Below are positions 10,996 through 24,431 of a DNA stretch of 64,000 bases, in pieces; within the stretch, counting starts at the first letter, position 1; every line of letters begins with the position of its first letter. Source of the stretch: Gavia stellata (taxonomy: Eukaryota > Chordata > Aves > Gaviiformes > Gaviidae); the NCBI RefSeq assembly GCF_030936135.1, contig NC_082598.1, positions 56,822,347-56,886,346 of the forward strand, given 5' to 3'. The notes beneath the pieces were generated by a model that did not search any database, was not told the DNA's origin, and saw only the letters and a list, made by a program, of their open reading frames with translations. The position numbers were made by a program, and so were the translations under genes.

Positions 10996-13900
10996 GTTCT
11001 GTCCCGCAGAAGATCTGGACAATATTATCAACAGCTTATAAGCACTTGCTCAATGTGGCAGTAAAGAGAAGTGGGGAAAACAGATGCAATACAGTACTTA
11101 ATCTTAGTAGTATGTATGGTTTTGTTAAGCTGTAGCGGATGGAGATAGAAGCGTGTTTCAGAGAACCCAAAACACTAGAAAAGATTTCTCTTGAGCCGCA
11201 GTGCCAGAGGTGTGTGGTTTTGCCCATGGGAAGATCTGAATTCTCCTCCTCTTGTTCCAGTGAAATTTTCAGATGAAATTTGCAAATTATGAGCATTCAC
11301 ATGTATTCTGACTCCAAATACAATAACCTGTGCTGGGTCAGGGCCTCAAAACAGGCGGCACAGAACGAGGGAGCAGTAGAGAACAGTGAAAATAATGTTG
11401 GAGGGTGAGCTAGATACGGTACACTAAAGGTCTTGGGAGCTTACGTTCAGGTCTCTAGCAGAGTTTGAAGAAAGAGAGTATCTGAAGAAGTAACAGCCAA
11501 CATAACTCAAATTACTGAAAGGAAACAAATGCAACTGGGTGTGCTTAATCTAAGGAGCTTGCTGTTGCAACCTGCTGCTGGTGCAGGTTCTTCTGTAAGA
11601 AGCAGGCATTTCTGTGAATTAGGACAACGTCTAGGCTCCTGCTCCTTGGGATACAATCTATAGGGGGGGTTAAGTCTCGTGGGTTTGGCTGTAAGCTGGA
11701 GGTTGGCTGAATGCATTACTGAGCGTTTATACCTTTCTCCGAGGCATCTGCCCTTTAGCAGACTACGATAAAAACAGACAGTTGTTGCTCCAGTGTGGCA
11801 CTTCTCAGCTGCTGCTGGCTGTTTCCCTATGTGCTCCCTCCTCCAAAGACTGCCACAGTGTATCTGGGGGTACTGCTACGAAAACAGGGTCGAGAAAATC
11901 TGTTATTAGGACATATACAAAGTGACCACCTACCCCAGGAAGCTATTTTCTTCATTTGTTAGTTTTTGCAACACCCAGAAAGTTGTAGTTTATGCCACCA
12001 GCAGTTAGCGTGGTCACTTAAACCGTTCTTTCTAAAGCAGTGGCATGAACTGTTAAATTATCTAAAAAGGGCAAACCAGTGTTGGGGTTTTTTAAAGATT
12101 AGGTTGAAGGCACAGGAAAAAGCTCTCTCCTGTAGTTCGCTCCTTTTGTTTCTAGTTTTAATATTTAATGAACATGTGATATTGTTTTAAGCTAGTCCTG
12201 ATGGTCTTGTGAAGTTAATATTTAAAGCAGATGGCTGCAGTGCTTTAATAAGATGGTTACTATAGAAACACAGCACTGTGAAAGCAATAGTTTCTGTAAT
12301 GCATGGTCTCCTCACTAAACATTTTAAGGACTCTTGATCTACATGTAGCAGGCCTGAAGAGGACTAACCAAGAAATGGAAAAGATAGTATGCCTGCGTGG
12401 AGTATTTGCTTCAGCTGGGGTCCACTTAAACCTAGCTGGATAGCTGACATTTTTGTGGCTTGCTAAAGAGCTGCTTGAAACAACATGAAACATGAGAAGA
12501 GAGATAAGCAAAAATATTGATGGAGGAGACAACTGTAGGCAGGAGACAGATCATTTCAGTTATCTTTTTTTGGAAGGTGAGTTGGACTCAAACATTAATA
12601 CAAACAAATCTAAAAGCACAAAACACCCACAAACAGTTAGCTAATACACCCAAATATTTACTTTGCAATCCTCAGGCTTTTTGTTTACTTCATCCTTGCA
12701 TATCTAATGTTGCCTATCAACACACTTGTTGCAGCCTAATGCATGGGGAAGGACACATCGTGTACTTTCAGGGATTTGGGCTTTTTATTATCGCTTCTAG
12801 TTTTCTTTATTCCGCCAAAACTGTTTTAACCTGCAAGTACCTAAATTCCTCTGCATGTGCCAAAGAATTTTATAGGCTATGACACAGACTTCAGAAATCC
12901 TTTTAAAATGTTAATTATGTATATGAATATGAGTTTGCACTAAATCAGGATATTCAGGGGGGTAAATGGCAGTGGTTTTGAAGGGTTACTGGTTCTCCTG
13001 TGCAGAACTGGGCAGGAAAGTGCTGCCTCATCTGCCTGTGTCTCTTCCTCCAGGGAATTAAGTAGTTTTCAGCAGTCACAGAGGATGAGTACACAGAGAT
13101 ATTGGTTGTAGAACCATAGGAACTATGAAGCAAAGAAGGTTTCAAAGCAACAGTAACCCAATTTAAAAATAGCACTTGGGAGAAATATCCATCCTTTCAT
13201 AAAATCTGGGCATCCTGCTGGAACTCATATCTTGCAGTATAGCTAGCACCAGTGCTGACCTGGACTAGGTTCAGAGGGAACTGGAGACAACCTGGGCATT
13301 TTCTTCGCTTCATCTTTTCTCTTGTTTCTTTCTGTTCTCCTAAACTCAGCAAGTGTTTCTGCTTGCATGTTTTTGCTTCCCTTCACACTTTAAAACACCT
13401 AAGCTGGGCAGCCCCAGTTGCAGGGTTTGCCTCTTTTATGAAGCTGAACACATCATCATTTAAATAAAAAGAAAGAAGGGAAAAAAGCTGTGAGAAACAC
13501 CCAACTAATAGGGTTTTCCTCTACCCCGAGGCTTAATTTGTTTCATCGGTTCCTGATTCTGTATGGTCATATCTGATTCCTCTACGGGCTTTTTCTGTGA
13601 CTTAAAACTTTCAGAGGAGGAAAACCACATATGATCTAAAACACCTCCCACCTTTCTGCTTTGTCACTATGGTCCTCACCACTATCATCCTCTACACACC
13701 AAAGTATATCTTGCCTACTTTGCACTGTCCTTTAGTTTCTTTCCTTGGAAACGTTCAAATGTTATACTTCATCTCACTCGTGAGGCTTAGCCTGCCTCAT
13801 TCCTGGTTGTATTTTTCTCTCTCTTTCACTCCTGCAAAATATTCCTGTGAGCAGCACTGCCCACAGCTTTGCAAGTTTAGCAAGTCTAGAAGTCAGAGGT

Positions 13901-16900
13901 ATCCCTGCCCTGCTTTACATATTGTCTGCTTTGGTTTAGATGTATTTATAGCGCAGCAGTAGAGCTATAGACAAATACTCTGAAACAAATATCAAGCCCT
14001 TATTCATGAAGCTCACTGCTTTATATAATGCTTCACTACAGCACTCACACTCTGTGGATGAAGAAGATCACCCTCAGACTTATTCCACATGCACTTACAC
14101 ATACTCTAAACACACAGGCAGAGCACACAAAACCAGACATAGTATCTCTGTCTCTATTTTCATAACAGGAATATTTTTAGGCGTGACAGATATTATGAAG
14201 GAACTCTGCCCAGCTGCACTCAGGATGGATGGGGCAGGCTATTTTAGGTTATTACATAGCAGTTCTCAAAAAAGAAAGCTTTGCAGCATGCAGGCAAAAG
14301 CTTAGCAGGGAAATCTGTCCCTGGGACACCAGCAAAAGGAGCGCTAGGGGAATGGGTAACCCTGTGGTCTCTGTGTAGATTTAGCCCCGGACCCACTCGG
14401 TGGCCTCAGGAGGGCTTCCTTGATGCGTGAGGACCTGTTTCCAGTCCCAGCCTTTGACTGCTGCTCCATGTAGGACTGTTGTCCCTGCACTGAAAAGCTT
14501 TTTTCCCCATTTCCCCTCATTAACTATAGACCTGAACATGAGCGGTTTTCCACAGTGATGGTTAGTTAATCTCACAAATAATGTCATTGACTTGCAGTGA
14601 GATCACATGTGGTTTTAACTGCATCCGTGTAAGAAATTCACAATATTCCCCTTTGGGAAGAAACAGATAACAGTAAGGGGAATCAAAAGCGCATTATATA
14701 TCCTTACAGTGTCTAACAGAAGGAGGCCCCTAGCTCAGCTGAGGCCTGAAGACATTGCTGTGGTACGTAAATAGTAGATAAATATTTTTTCTGTGTGATC
14801 TATTAATTATTTGTAAGTGCAAATACTGGGTAGAGGTGCAAAATTCAGGACTCCACCAAGTGAGACAGTCTAAAGTTGAGAAAATCCTTGCACCCTAGAG
14901 CTTAAAATACTGCTTTTATGGTAGAATACAAGAGTCAGAAGAGGCAGAGAGCTCTTTGTAGGAAGATAACAATGGAAAAAACCAAACCCAGGCTTAGCAT
15001 GGCTTGCAATAGTAACATTTTGCCACTTGTCTGTGGTGCAGTGGCTTATTGTTCACACGAGCAGAAGCAGCAAAAAAGTCTGGTGATCACGACCTCTGGG
15101 AGTACTGCTGTTGCGATTGTCTCGTAACACTATCTGCGTTAGTCCTAAAGGGCTGGAAATCTTTTATGTTGATGCAGTCGTAATTAAATGTGATCCTGTT
15201 GCAGTCAGTGGAGGTATTTGTGGAATTAACTCATCACCAGTATGAGTAAGGGGCTCATAAGTCAGCCGGTAGTTACTGTGGGAAACCTCTGTGGGTTAAA
15301 CTGAAAGCTGTTGAGAAATGTTGATATTTAAATGGCAGACAGAGTAGCTCAAGAACAGGGGGAATGAGAAACTCTGCTTCTAACATTTCCTGGCATATGA
15401 CAGTTTTGATAAAGGGATTACTCTAAACAAAATTCTCAGTCTCAAGTACATTCATAGCTTTAATTAGATCAAGGGTAGATGGAAATTTACAGTCTGCTTA
15501 ACCTTCTATTTAAATCTCTGATATGTTCCCTTTGCACACCTGTTTGAAATAAAGTGTGAGTGGAAAGAATAACCTCGTGATGCTCTTTCAGGCTTTCATT
15601 GTACAAGATAGGTGGCTGTGTATGGGTAAGTTGTCTTAGTTACTTAGTATTTAGAGTAATTTTTTTACTAGACAACTGGGATCTGTGTTGGAGAATGCTT
15701 GTTTGTGGGTGCAGCAGGCAACTGCAAGTCAGGGGCTACGAGAGGATACTGTGACCTAAGTAGTGTGAAGATTCTCCACTAGCTAAGTCTCATAAATTGC
15801 CATGATAATATGCAACTAATATATAATCCTGTCCCAGTTCTGTCTGTAAATTCTTCTTTCTTGAGTAAAACTACACCGTTCACTCTTCTAAAACCACAGA
15901 TTTGAATGTTACAAGCTAAGGAGGTCACTTCTGAGAGGCAGGACCTTCCCTTGCAGGTGAAAGTGTGAATATCAAGTCTTTAAATGCGATTTCACATTAA
16001 TTTTGCAATATGTTCTGCGTTTGCTAAAGCAGGTCTTACATTTGTTTAATCTTGAAAAAACTCTGTGTATGGGGACTGAAGGTCCTTACTACAAAATAAA
16101 AATTCACCGTTGTATGGTAAAATTAAAGGCCTGAAGTGGCAGCTGACAGATTATGGCATTGCAAGGATTATGCAGCTGTACCCACCACACCTACCAGCCA
16201 GACCAAGGAGACCACAACCCGCGAGCTATGTTCTAAATTACAGGCGTTGCATATGTGCTGACACTCTTTTTATACGTAAATTCTGAAAAGACCTTCTCAC
16301 AAGAAGATGTAACCACATGAGAAGACTCTGGATTTATTAAAAAAAAAAAGCACGCTCCTTAAACACCCCTGCTGCACCCCTATACAAATGTTGCTTTTTC
16401 GAACTTAATCCTAAACCCACCGAAGTGACTGAAACAAATCTGATTTCAGTGATCTAGGGATCAAATCATTAAGTCTGATTAAGCAAATGCTGCCCAAGTG
16501 TAAGGCTGTCAAGAACTGCATTGACTTTTCATTAGAAAGCTCCCATTACAATCCCACCTGAATTGTGTCTGTAGTGAGGGAGGTAAGCCCACCAACCTTT
16601 GGGATCAAAGTTTCTGGTGATTTATATTTTAGCAGCAAGCTTGCCTAGATGCTGAGTATTCTCTTTTCTCTGCCTGCTGCCTTCCCTTCTCCCCCTTCTC
16701 CCTCCCCATTATTTACTCTGTTCTTTTCCTATCAGTACGTGCCACTGTACTGTACATTGTGCAGTTACATTACCATTTATCTGATGGCGCTGAAAGCCTA
16801 GATCTTTCTCTGTAACTTTTGTGAGCCAAACTTTAAAAGCTTCTCCCGCTCCTCCCCCTCCCAGATCCCTTCAGGGAAGAAGCAATATGAACAAGAATAC

Positions 16901-17265
16901 GCACAGATCTCTCAAGAATACAAATTATGTTCTGAACAGAAAGTTGGCTCATGCATGTCAATTACTTGTTATAAAGAATAAAACGTTCACCTATAGTTAA
17001 CCGTTAGAGGGAATGGAAAAAATAAAGTTATTGCTTGCTATATGCTATTTACTAAAGTGGCAACTGGCAGGATAAACTGTAGAGGGGAAAAAAAAGTTGC
17101 TCTAGAGGATTCTGGGAGAGTAATTTTGAGCCGGCGGAGAGAGAGAAAGTCTCACAGCAAAAGACAAAATTGATTTGTTGCCAGGGTGTGCAGCATGGGA
17201 AGAAGAGACACGCTCAGCAGTGGTGCTTAATTGTCCTTTTTATACTCCCTGCACTGTCTGTAGTC

Positions 17266-17284
17266 GGGGGGGGTGGGGTGGGGG
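17266..17284 (+). repeat. G-rich tract with quadruplex potential
   Basis: The tract is GGGGGGGG, T, GGGG, T, GGGGG: three long G runs separated by single T. It can form a G-quadruplex on the + strand. Confidence 0.7.
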
Positions 17285-17542
17285 AAGCCCAGTCCTGAGT
17301 CAACTAATGCAAACGCAGAGGAGTTTTGGCCTGCCTGATCCAATGGCCTCACTTAGGCTCGTTGCTTACGTGTGTTAATAAAACACTGGTGGTTTCGGTC
17401 ACTAGGAGATGTGCCATGGATTATTTACTTCAGAGAAAGCCTGTTTCTGGGGTATCTATTAGTACGTGCCTTTTCAAAACGCTTTTGCTTTTTTGTTGAA
17501 GAAGATCCCTCCCCTTGTATGAATGCAAGTAATGTTTGAGGC

Positions 17543-17568
17543 TTTATTTATTTATTTATTTATTTATT
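17543..17568 (+). repeat. (TTTA) microsatellite, 6.5 copies
   Basis: This is a perfect tetranucleotide repeat and is likely length-polymorphic. Confidence 0.95.
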
Positions 17569-18037
17569 GTGGATTTTTGCCCTCTATTGAGGGTTCTCAA
17601 AGCAGTAGTATCTTCAGGAGAAGATTGCATTGGCCTGTAGTGGCACAATTGTAAATCTGCCACTCTCATTAGATAGGATAAGCATACTCTATGACTTACT
17701 AATGTAAACACCCGGAAAAGTAATAATTAGGAGGGCCGAGGGAATAGAAATGGCCTGGCCAGTAGTAAAAGCATCAGAGCTGTTGGACAAGGTAGCGAAA
17801 CATGCTGCCAGCAGAAATCAGATAAACATTTTTTGTGAAGATGCCTAAATACAATTAGAGTACCTAAGTTTGAAACTTTTTTTGCCCAATGTTAATGAGA
17901 AACTGGACCTCACTCAGTTCTCCCCTTGAACCCATGCTGCTCCACAGTGCCAGGGAGAACAGACTCGCATACCCTTCCCACTGAAGTGTTGTGCTGTAGA
18001 CCTCTTCATACATGGCAAGGCCCAAAACATCCACTAC

Positions 18038-18180
18038 AGCACTTGAGCCAGTCATCCAGCTAGACCACTGGGATATCAAGGGATGCAGGAACTGCAATAA
18101 GTCGGTCCTGGTTTGTCTGGGGTGGAAGGTGTTAAACAAGGGCATTTCCTTCTTCGGGAAATGGGTACTTGCAATAGAAA
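18038..18180 (+). repeat. 143-bp direct duplication, copy 1
   Basis: It runs from AGCACTTGAGCCAGTC to CTTGCAATAGAAA. It is identical to 18633-18775 except for two transitions. Flanks outside the unit do not match beyond a few bases. The unit is not a repeat family I recognise. Its minus strand lies in an open frame (17864-18187) with no known similarity. Confidence 0.95.
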
Positions 18181-18632
18181 CACCCACTACAGTTTAGTGG
18201 ATAAAATAAACTTCTTAGGGCACACTATAAGCTAGAAATGAATAGTGATTTTTTTTTTTTTTGTTATTATTATTTTTTAAGAATAGAAGTATTATTTGCT
18301 TGGGATCTCTCTGGTGACTATGTACAGGTATAAAGTCTGGCTTAATAACAGAAGCCAAAGGTTTCTCTGTTCACAGTTCAGACCCAAGTGGGAAGTTGAC
18401 GTGTGAGGTTATTTAGTAGTCTACATCCCGATCTGATCATGTGTGCCTCAAAAGGCACGAGGAGTAGTTCAGTCCCACACTTGCTCCAGACACTCACATT
18501 CCTGAGAGAGGGAGGCTGGATCATAACTGTAATATTACCCATGGTGATGGTCAGGTGATGGGGATGTGTCTGGGATTGCTCAGGTCTTTATATTACTCTT
18601 GACTTCTGGTCACCTTCTGGAGGTGAAAGCAG
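18181..18632. other. Spacer between the duplicated units
   Basis: This is 452 bases of non-coding DNA, including a T12/A-rich run near 18250-18280. There is no gene. Confidence 0.7.
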
Positions 18633-18775
18633 AGCACTTGAGCCAGTCATCCAGCTAGACCACTGGGATATCAAGGGATGCAGGAACTGCGATAAGTCAG
18701 TCCTGGTTTGTCTGGGGTGGAAGGTGTTAAACAAGGGCATTTCCTTCTTCGGGAAATGGGTACTTGCAATAGAAA
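18633..18775 (+). repeat. 143-bp direct duplication, copy 2
   Basis: This second copy starts 595 bases after the first and is in the same orientation. The two differences are A to G and G to A near the middle (GCAATAAGTCGG versus GCGATAAGTCAG). It is either a recent duplication or an assembly duplication. Confidence 0.95.
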
Positions 18776-19440
18776 GTTATTTTTAGTCACTCTGTGCTCC
18801 AGGAGTTGGTACATAGAGCCCTGACCTGTCTGCTGATAACACATTACCTCATTTGCAGCTCCACTGTTGACGTGTGCTCCACTATGTCCTTGCTTGAACC
18901 TGGCAGGCACCGTGTGGTACAGTTGTCATGGCATTGTTTGAAGGATTAAACTGCAGCAATGAGGTTGCTACCTGTTCAAACTGACGCAGAAACCCCAAAC
19001 AAACTCTCAGCACCAACATATCTTTGCAGTAACACACGAAGGGACAGGCTTACATCTATGTTATACCAGAAATATCTGGAACAGTACCACTTCACAGCAG
19101 CATAGGCAACACAGTGTCATTGTGCTAATGCCGTTGTTCAGACCTTGAGCCAAAACTCAACCAGTATGGCTCTGCTGAAATCAGTGGAGCTACCCCGATC
19201 TACAGCAGCATGACATCTGCCCTTGTATCCTCCATTGCTTGCAAAATTACCAGATTTTTTTGGCCAAAGCAAACAGGGCATCTTCGGCAAGTATTCAGTC
19301 TCCTTAGAAAGCTGGTCACGAACAGCTAACAACTACCCAAGAGACTCCCTTCCTCCTCTCTGCCAGGTTTTCACTGCTGCCAGCATAGTGCCACATCCAT
19401 CTGGACAGCAAGAAGAGTCACTCCCTTCAGAGGCGGCCCG
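18776..19440. other. Non-coding DNA between the duplication and the CpG islet
   Basis: I see no gene or recognisable repeat here. Confidence 0.6.
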
Positions 19441-19467
19441 CTTGCCTTTCCATGAATTGGCGCGGGG

Positions 19468-19620
19468 ATGGCGTGGCCGCGTGCCGATCGGCTGGAAGCC
19501 TTCCGCCGGGAGTACGCGCGTCACCTCTGTGGCACGCTCGACATCCCTTGGCCCGAGGCCCATGGCCTGCAATCCCGAGTCAATGCTCAAACTAGGTTTG
19601 TCACCCAGCTGACAGTGTAG
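19468..19620 (+). CDS. CpG-dense 50-codon ORF, unrecognised
   Basis: ATG in a strong context (G at -3 and +4) begins MAWPRADRLEAFRREYARHL and ends FVTQLTV at TAG. The codon choice is GC-rich and about 14 CpGs fall within roughly 100 bases, unlike the flanks. The upstream frame is closed by TGA at 19453. The composition looks like a genuine exon or the remains of a retrocopy, but I recognise no family and no splice structure is clear. It could be a chance frame in a CpG islet. Confidence 0.25.
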   Translation: MAWPRADRLEAFRREYARHLCGTLDIPWPEAHGLQSRVNAQTRFVTQLTV

Positions 19621-22600
19621 TGACCTTACTCCGTGACACAGATTCGGTTCCACGGGTCACCAGAAAAATATCGTATAAGCCATTTGATCGTTTTGAATGG
19701 GATGTTCATAGCAGCTACTATGAACTAGCTAGATGGGTAAATTCATCCTCACATGTATTTTTGCCTATGTAGTCACTAGAGACCTTTCTCTCATCATGTC
19801 CATCACTATTACCATTCGGTCACACCACGCTAGCTGTAGAAGTAGGTAAGAGCAACAATCTTCATTCACAGAAAGCTGAACCTCACAATTTTGTTAGTAG
19901 CATGGCTTTAAAAGGAAGAAAACAGAAAGTCTTATTCCTTTATCGTCTCCTTTCTTAGCTATATAAACTTTGTTTCACCTCTCGCTTGCTCTGTTCACTT
20001 TCTACAAGCTGAAAAGCATCACTGCTTTATTTCAAAACCTGCTTTTGTAAGCTTTTTCTTCCACAGTATCCAGGACCTCTTTCTTCATATCTAGCCTTCC
20101 CTATTTCACATTCTTACTCATCTATTCTTGCCCTCCTGTAAGATCCTTCCTTTTATCTCACTGCCTTTTTTTCCCATGCCCAAAGAAGGCCAGACATCTG
20201 ATTTCTCTAATCTAACCAAGGTCTGCATCTGTATCTGGATACACACAGCGCTCTCCTTACTTCTTTGCAGCCTGCTTGCTCCCAAAGCACCTACACATTT
20301 TCTGCTTGTGTGATTACCCTGCTTCCCTTCACATCCTTCACACTTCTCTCTTCAGTTCCCACCACCAAACTTTGCAACTACCTTCAACTGTTTCCAAAAC
20401 AGTTCCCTTCCTAAATTAAAAATTAGGAAGGAACTTCCTCTAACACGCTCCCAGCTTCCAGTCCCTTTTGGTTCTGAGGCTTTCCAGCCTTTCACGTGCG
20501 TGTCACTTTAATGTGTGTGAAATTGTTCTCTGGGAAAACTTGTTGACTGGCACAAAATTCCTCCCCTGCATGTTGCATGACTTAACATGCATTAAAACAA
20601 CCCAGAAATTTTCTGAACTGCACCACCTCTCTGCCCTGCCCCTTTCTGAAGCACTGCTCTGGGTGCACTGTCAAACACTTCTGATTTGTTTTCCCCAAAA
20701 CATCAGTTACCAAGTTTCTCTCATAGAAGACAAGAAAGCAATCAATCCAAAGTACTGTCCTCTAGGCAGCCCCAAATTACAGTAAGTCTGTTGCTTGAAA
20801 AAGGCTTGCTTGGTTTTACTTCTTACCTTCTCACCTCTCTCTGTGAACCCAGACAGTGAGTTTCTTCCATGAACCCGTTCCAGTTGCCTCCAGAGGAGCT
20901 CATTGCATAATCCCCACTTACCTTGCAGGGTCCAGGAGTCAATTACTGTCCAGGCTTGTTTAAAAATTACCCTTCTCTGTTGTTTCCTCTCCACTTCCAG
21001 TTCCTACAGATAGCATTCCCTGGTGTCCTCCGACTCGTGGTTAAGGTGGTATGTCTGAGGGCTTTCTACTCTTTGAACAGATTTTCCTTACCCATTAATA
21101 CCAGCAACCATTATGCTCACTACCACAAGCTACTGCCAACATACATCCCTCTTGTGACTAGAAAAATATATATTAAACTAGTTTCCCAGCAAAATGAATA
21201 ATATGCGATGGTACCGTGCATATGCGCCTGTCCATCCCCCACAAAGAGAGTGAGTCAACTGGCTGGTTTCAGCCATGTGTGATAGATTTAGTGCTCCAAC
21301 TGTTGGGAAGATGGGAAGCTGGGTAAAGGCGAAAAACCCTGTAAACATCCCAAGTGAGGGAACAACAAATGCATAACTTCACATGCTATTAAAACGCCAG
21401 AGAACCCTTATGGGAGAGAGCCCTTATATATGTTCCAGCCACAGGAAAAGCTGCTGCTGAAACTCGCAGTTGCCCAGGAAAAAAACAAACTGATGGGACT
21501 CTCAGGCTTCCTGAGGCTTGCTGCTCCCAGAACTACCTGCTTGGAAAGCATGACGTGGGTCCCAAATCAGGAATAGTTCCCACTCCAGTCAGAATCATTT
21601 AGCATTTGCATTTCGGCTCAGGAGTAATAAATACTATTTCACAGCATTGTGTTCTTAAACCTCAAAATACAAGTAACAGTACTGAAACTCCTTGTGTGAT
21701 TGCATGGCCTGGAAAGACATTATTTCTTAGGTTAGTCTTCGGGCCTAAAAAGCTCTGTAAGTAATTCAGGGTGACAGTAGGTGCGTACCAATTCTGGAGG
21801 AATCATCAGCGTGTTGGGGTTATTGATCCACTGACTCATGTCATAGCAGCAATGAGTTTTTTGTATAACCTGCTCACTGCAGAATAACCTGCTCTGATGG
21901 GATGGAGGCAGAGCTTTACAAGATCCTAATAAAGGTATTCATTCAGTAAAAACTGCAAGACAAACTGGGAGGTTTTGAGGAAGTCGCAGACTACATAGTA
22001 TTCATGCAGAAATAACTACTGTAAAAGGCAAGAAAAAATTATTTTAGATAATGGTAAAGTGATTTAGAATAACCTATGCAAGGCTAGAGGGGGGAAGGAA
22101 AGCACATGGCTGGAAACACTCAAGAATATTCTGGCTTGCACACAGCGTCACGCTCACTAATACAGTTACTCACATTTCTAGATATAGCTCCGTGTATCCC
22201 AAAGATTGTCAAGGTGTTCTGTATAGTTTATATAAATAAAAACCCAACATGTAAAGATCACTCCTTTCACTCCCTCTTTACTCTGAACAAAAATGTAGTT
22301 AACTATTTCAGAGGAAGACAGATTTTTGTGCCTGTAAATCAAGCTACTTTGTCTTTCTGTGTTGAGGGTTTGGTGCTAACATAAGGGGAAGGTGGTTTTA
22401 CATATGGAAATATGAGCCCTACTTCCTGCAGCATTTGGCTTTTCCTTGTAACTGAGTTAATTTACCTGCTTAGCAAGGGAGGTCCTGTATCACAGCTCAA
22501 GGTGGAATTTATACTGCACTTTTCTTTTTCTGTATAACACTTTGACCTCAGCTTCATAAGGCTGATTCTGGCAACTGTCCACATATTGATGGGATCTCAC

Positions 22601-23039
22601 GGAGGTCAGCAGCAGTTCCACAAGCTACGTATGGGACTGCTGATCAAATGCCAGAGGCAGGCATTTCGGAGAGCTGGCTACCAAAACACTAGCAGTACAC
22701 AGGAGAGCTCAGGTACCTTGCAGGAGAATCGCGTTCTCAAGCATCTGATCCACGCGTACTGTGGTCACCAGACCTGCTTACCTGACTGCTGGTAAAACAG
22801 GCCCTAAGGACTGTCTTTCAAGAGGCATTCAGATGTCTAGAGAGTCAGATGGGTACTTCTGTAATTCCCGTGAAGTTTCTAATTACGTTAACTACCAAAA
22901 TGATTTTGTAAATCCCCAGGAGATGCCCATCTGCATGTCTATGTGCTTAAACACCATTGCACGTTTTGGCCCATCTTTTGCTCATTTTTTCAGTCCCGTA
23001 CTCAAGTTTTGTTAAGGTTTCCTGAGCAGTGGCTGGGAA
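19621..23039. other. Non-coding AT-rich DNA
   Basis: There is a C/T-rich stretch around 19970-20460 but no supported gene, RNA or young transposon. Confidence 0.62.
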
Positions 23040-23300
23040 GATCAATGTCCACCAGCCACCTGGAGGGTGGGCCCTGTGCCATGCCGTCGTCCCTTCCTAG
23101 CCTCGGCAGGAACAAACACGGCTTCCCCTCCGTGTCCCTGTGCATGGCGGGCGCTCAACCAGCAGCCTGGCTGCGTGGAGAGCTGCTTCCTCAGCATGTT
23201 CCTGTCGGGCAGCTGGCTCCGGCCCAGCGAGGAGGCTGCCTCCAGAGCACGTGGATGCACATGCAGCTTTTTCCAGCACAGCAAAGCTGTTCCTCTCCAA
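23040..23300. other. GC-rich islet without a recognised gene
   Basis: It is markedly more GC-rich than its surroundings and so is open in several frames on both strands at once. That pattern points to composition, not coding. No protein similarity was recognised in any frame. Confidence 0.5.
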
Positions 23301-24414
23301 GTCTAGAGATCAAGGTCCTCACAAGGAGCCAACTCCTTTCTCCCTTGGGGATTTGTCCACTCTGTCTACAGGAAGACTCTTACGCGCTTGAAAGTTTCAC
23401 AGCAATTATTCCCAAGTTTAGACAACAATGAACACACATGCAGTGAAAGCAGTTCCTCAGCGTTTCACATACGCACAGAGCTCGCGTTAGTCACGTACAA
23501 CAGCTAGATAAAAATCCAGCCTGTTGCTTCATGATCTCTGATCAATGTGGAAACAGTTCGGTTGCCCGCTTTGCAGCAGTCACCTCACCGGTCCGTTCTT
23601 CTCCTGCATTTGCTGGTTTTCCCCATTACACAACCCGGTTAGCTATTTTTCCTGAATTAAAGCTACTCCCATTCCTTGCATGTTTCCGTGATTACACCAC
23701 GATTATCTATGATGTAATTAAGAGCTCTGCCCATTTGGCATCCTGTGTGCTTTCTGGAGTAACACAGCACTCTGCACTCCTACTTGGTGCCTTCTGGTTT
23801 CCAAGCAAGGCCGTGGGAGGACAGACGCTTGGCTGAGCAGCAGAACCCAAAGGGTTTCCTCACCAAGACTTAACCTTCTTGGCTTTGCAGAAAATCTGTT
23901 TATTTTCATACCGAATACTCAAAGTACTATTGGGACAACAGAAACAGAACTCTTACACTTAAGCATATTTCCTCCTTTTTCACTATAATTAAAATTTGCC
24001 TGGAACGACCCACCTTTCCCCATACACCCCCTCTTGCATGACTTCCTCCTGGTTTGTACCTTCCCAGCAATGCAGGCAGCCATCAGGGCGTGGGGAAGAG
24101 AGGGACAACCACCCTTGATATTTTCTTCAGACAAAATTGTTCCTGAAGTGCTCTTTCCTTAGCGTGCTCGTTATTGTTGTCCATAAAATAATGAAAGGAA
24201 AAACATGCCTATGTTAACTTGTCGAGGGAAGGAAGCAGGGCAAGAGGCTTGTTTTTAATTAGCCATTTTGTGAACATTTGTGCAAGGACAGAGTCTGCTG
24301 CCAAACAGCATCTCAATTAGTGTGTCCCTGTGGGCAGACCTTGCTTGGGCTGATCTGTGGCTTACAAAGGTGGCAGAGGGAGAAGAGGCAGAAAGGATTT
24401 GTTTGCCTTTTTAT

Positions 24415-24431
24415 CCCCCCCCCCCCCCCCC
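24415..24431 (+). repeat. Poly-C run (17)
   Basis: An uninterrupted C17 followed by T6. It is a homopolymer and its length is uncertain in any assembly. Confidence 0.9.

Larger units (their letters stand above)
10996..18037. other. Non-coding AT-rich DNA, probable TET2 5' intron
   Basis: No supported gene. Contained simple features are a G-rich tract at 17266-17284 and a TTTA microsatellite at 17543-17568, listed separately. The many open frames of 60-120 codons are chance-sized. Confidence 0.65.

Noticed and set aside
22943..23431. 162-codon frame and overlapping frames on both strands at 23.0-23.4 kb
   Set aside because: All are open together because the islet is GC-rich; the longest begins at GTG and no frame resembles a protein I know.
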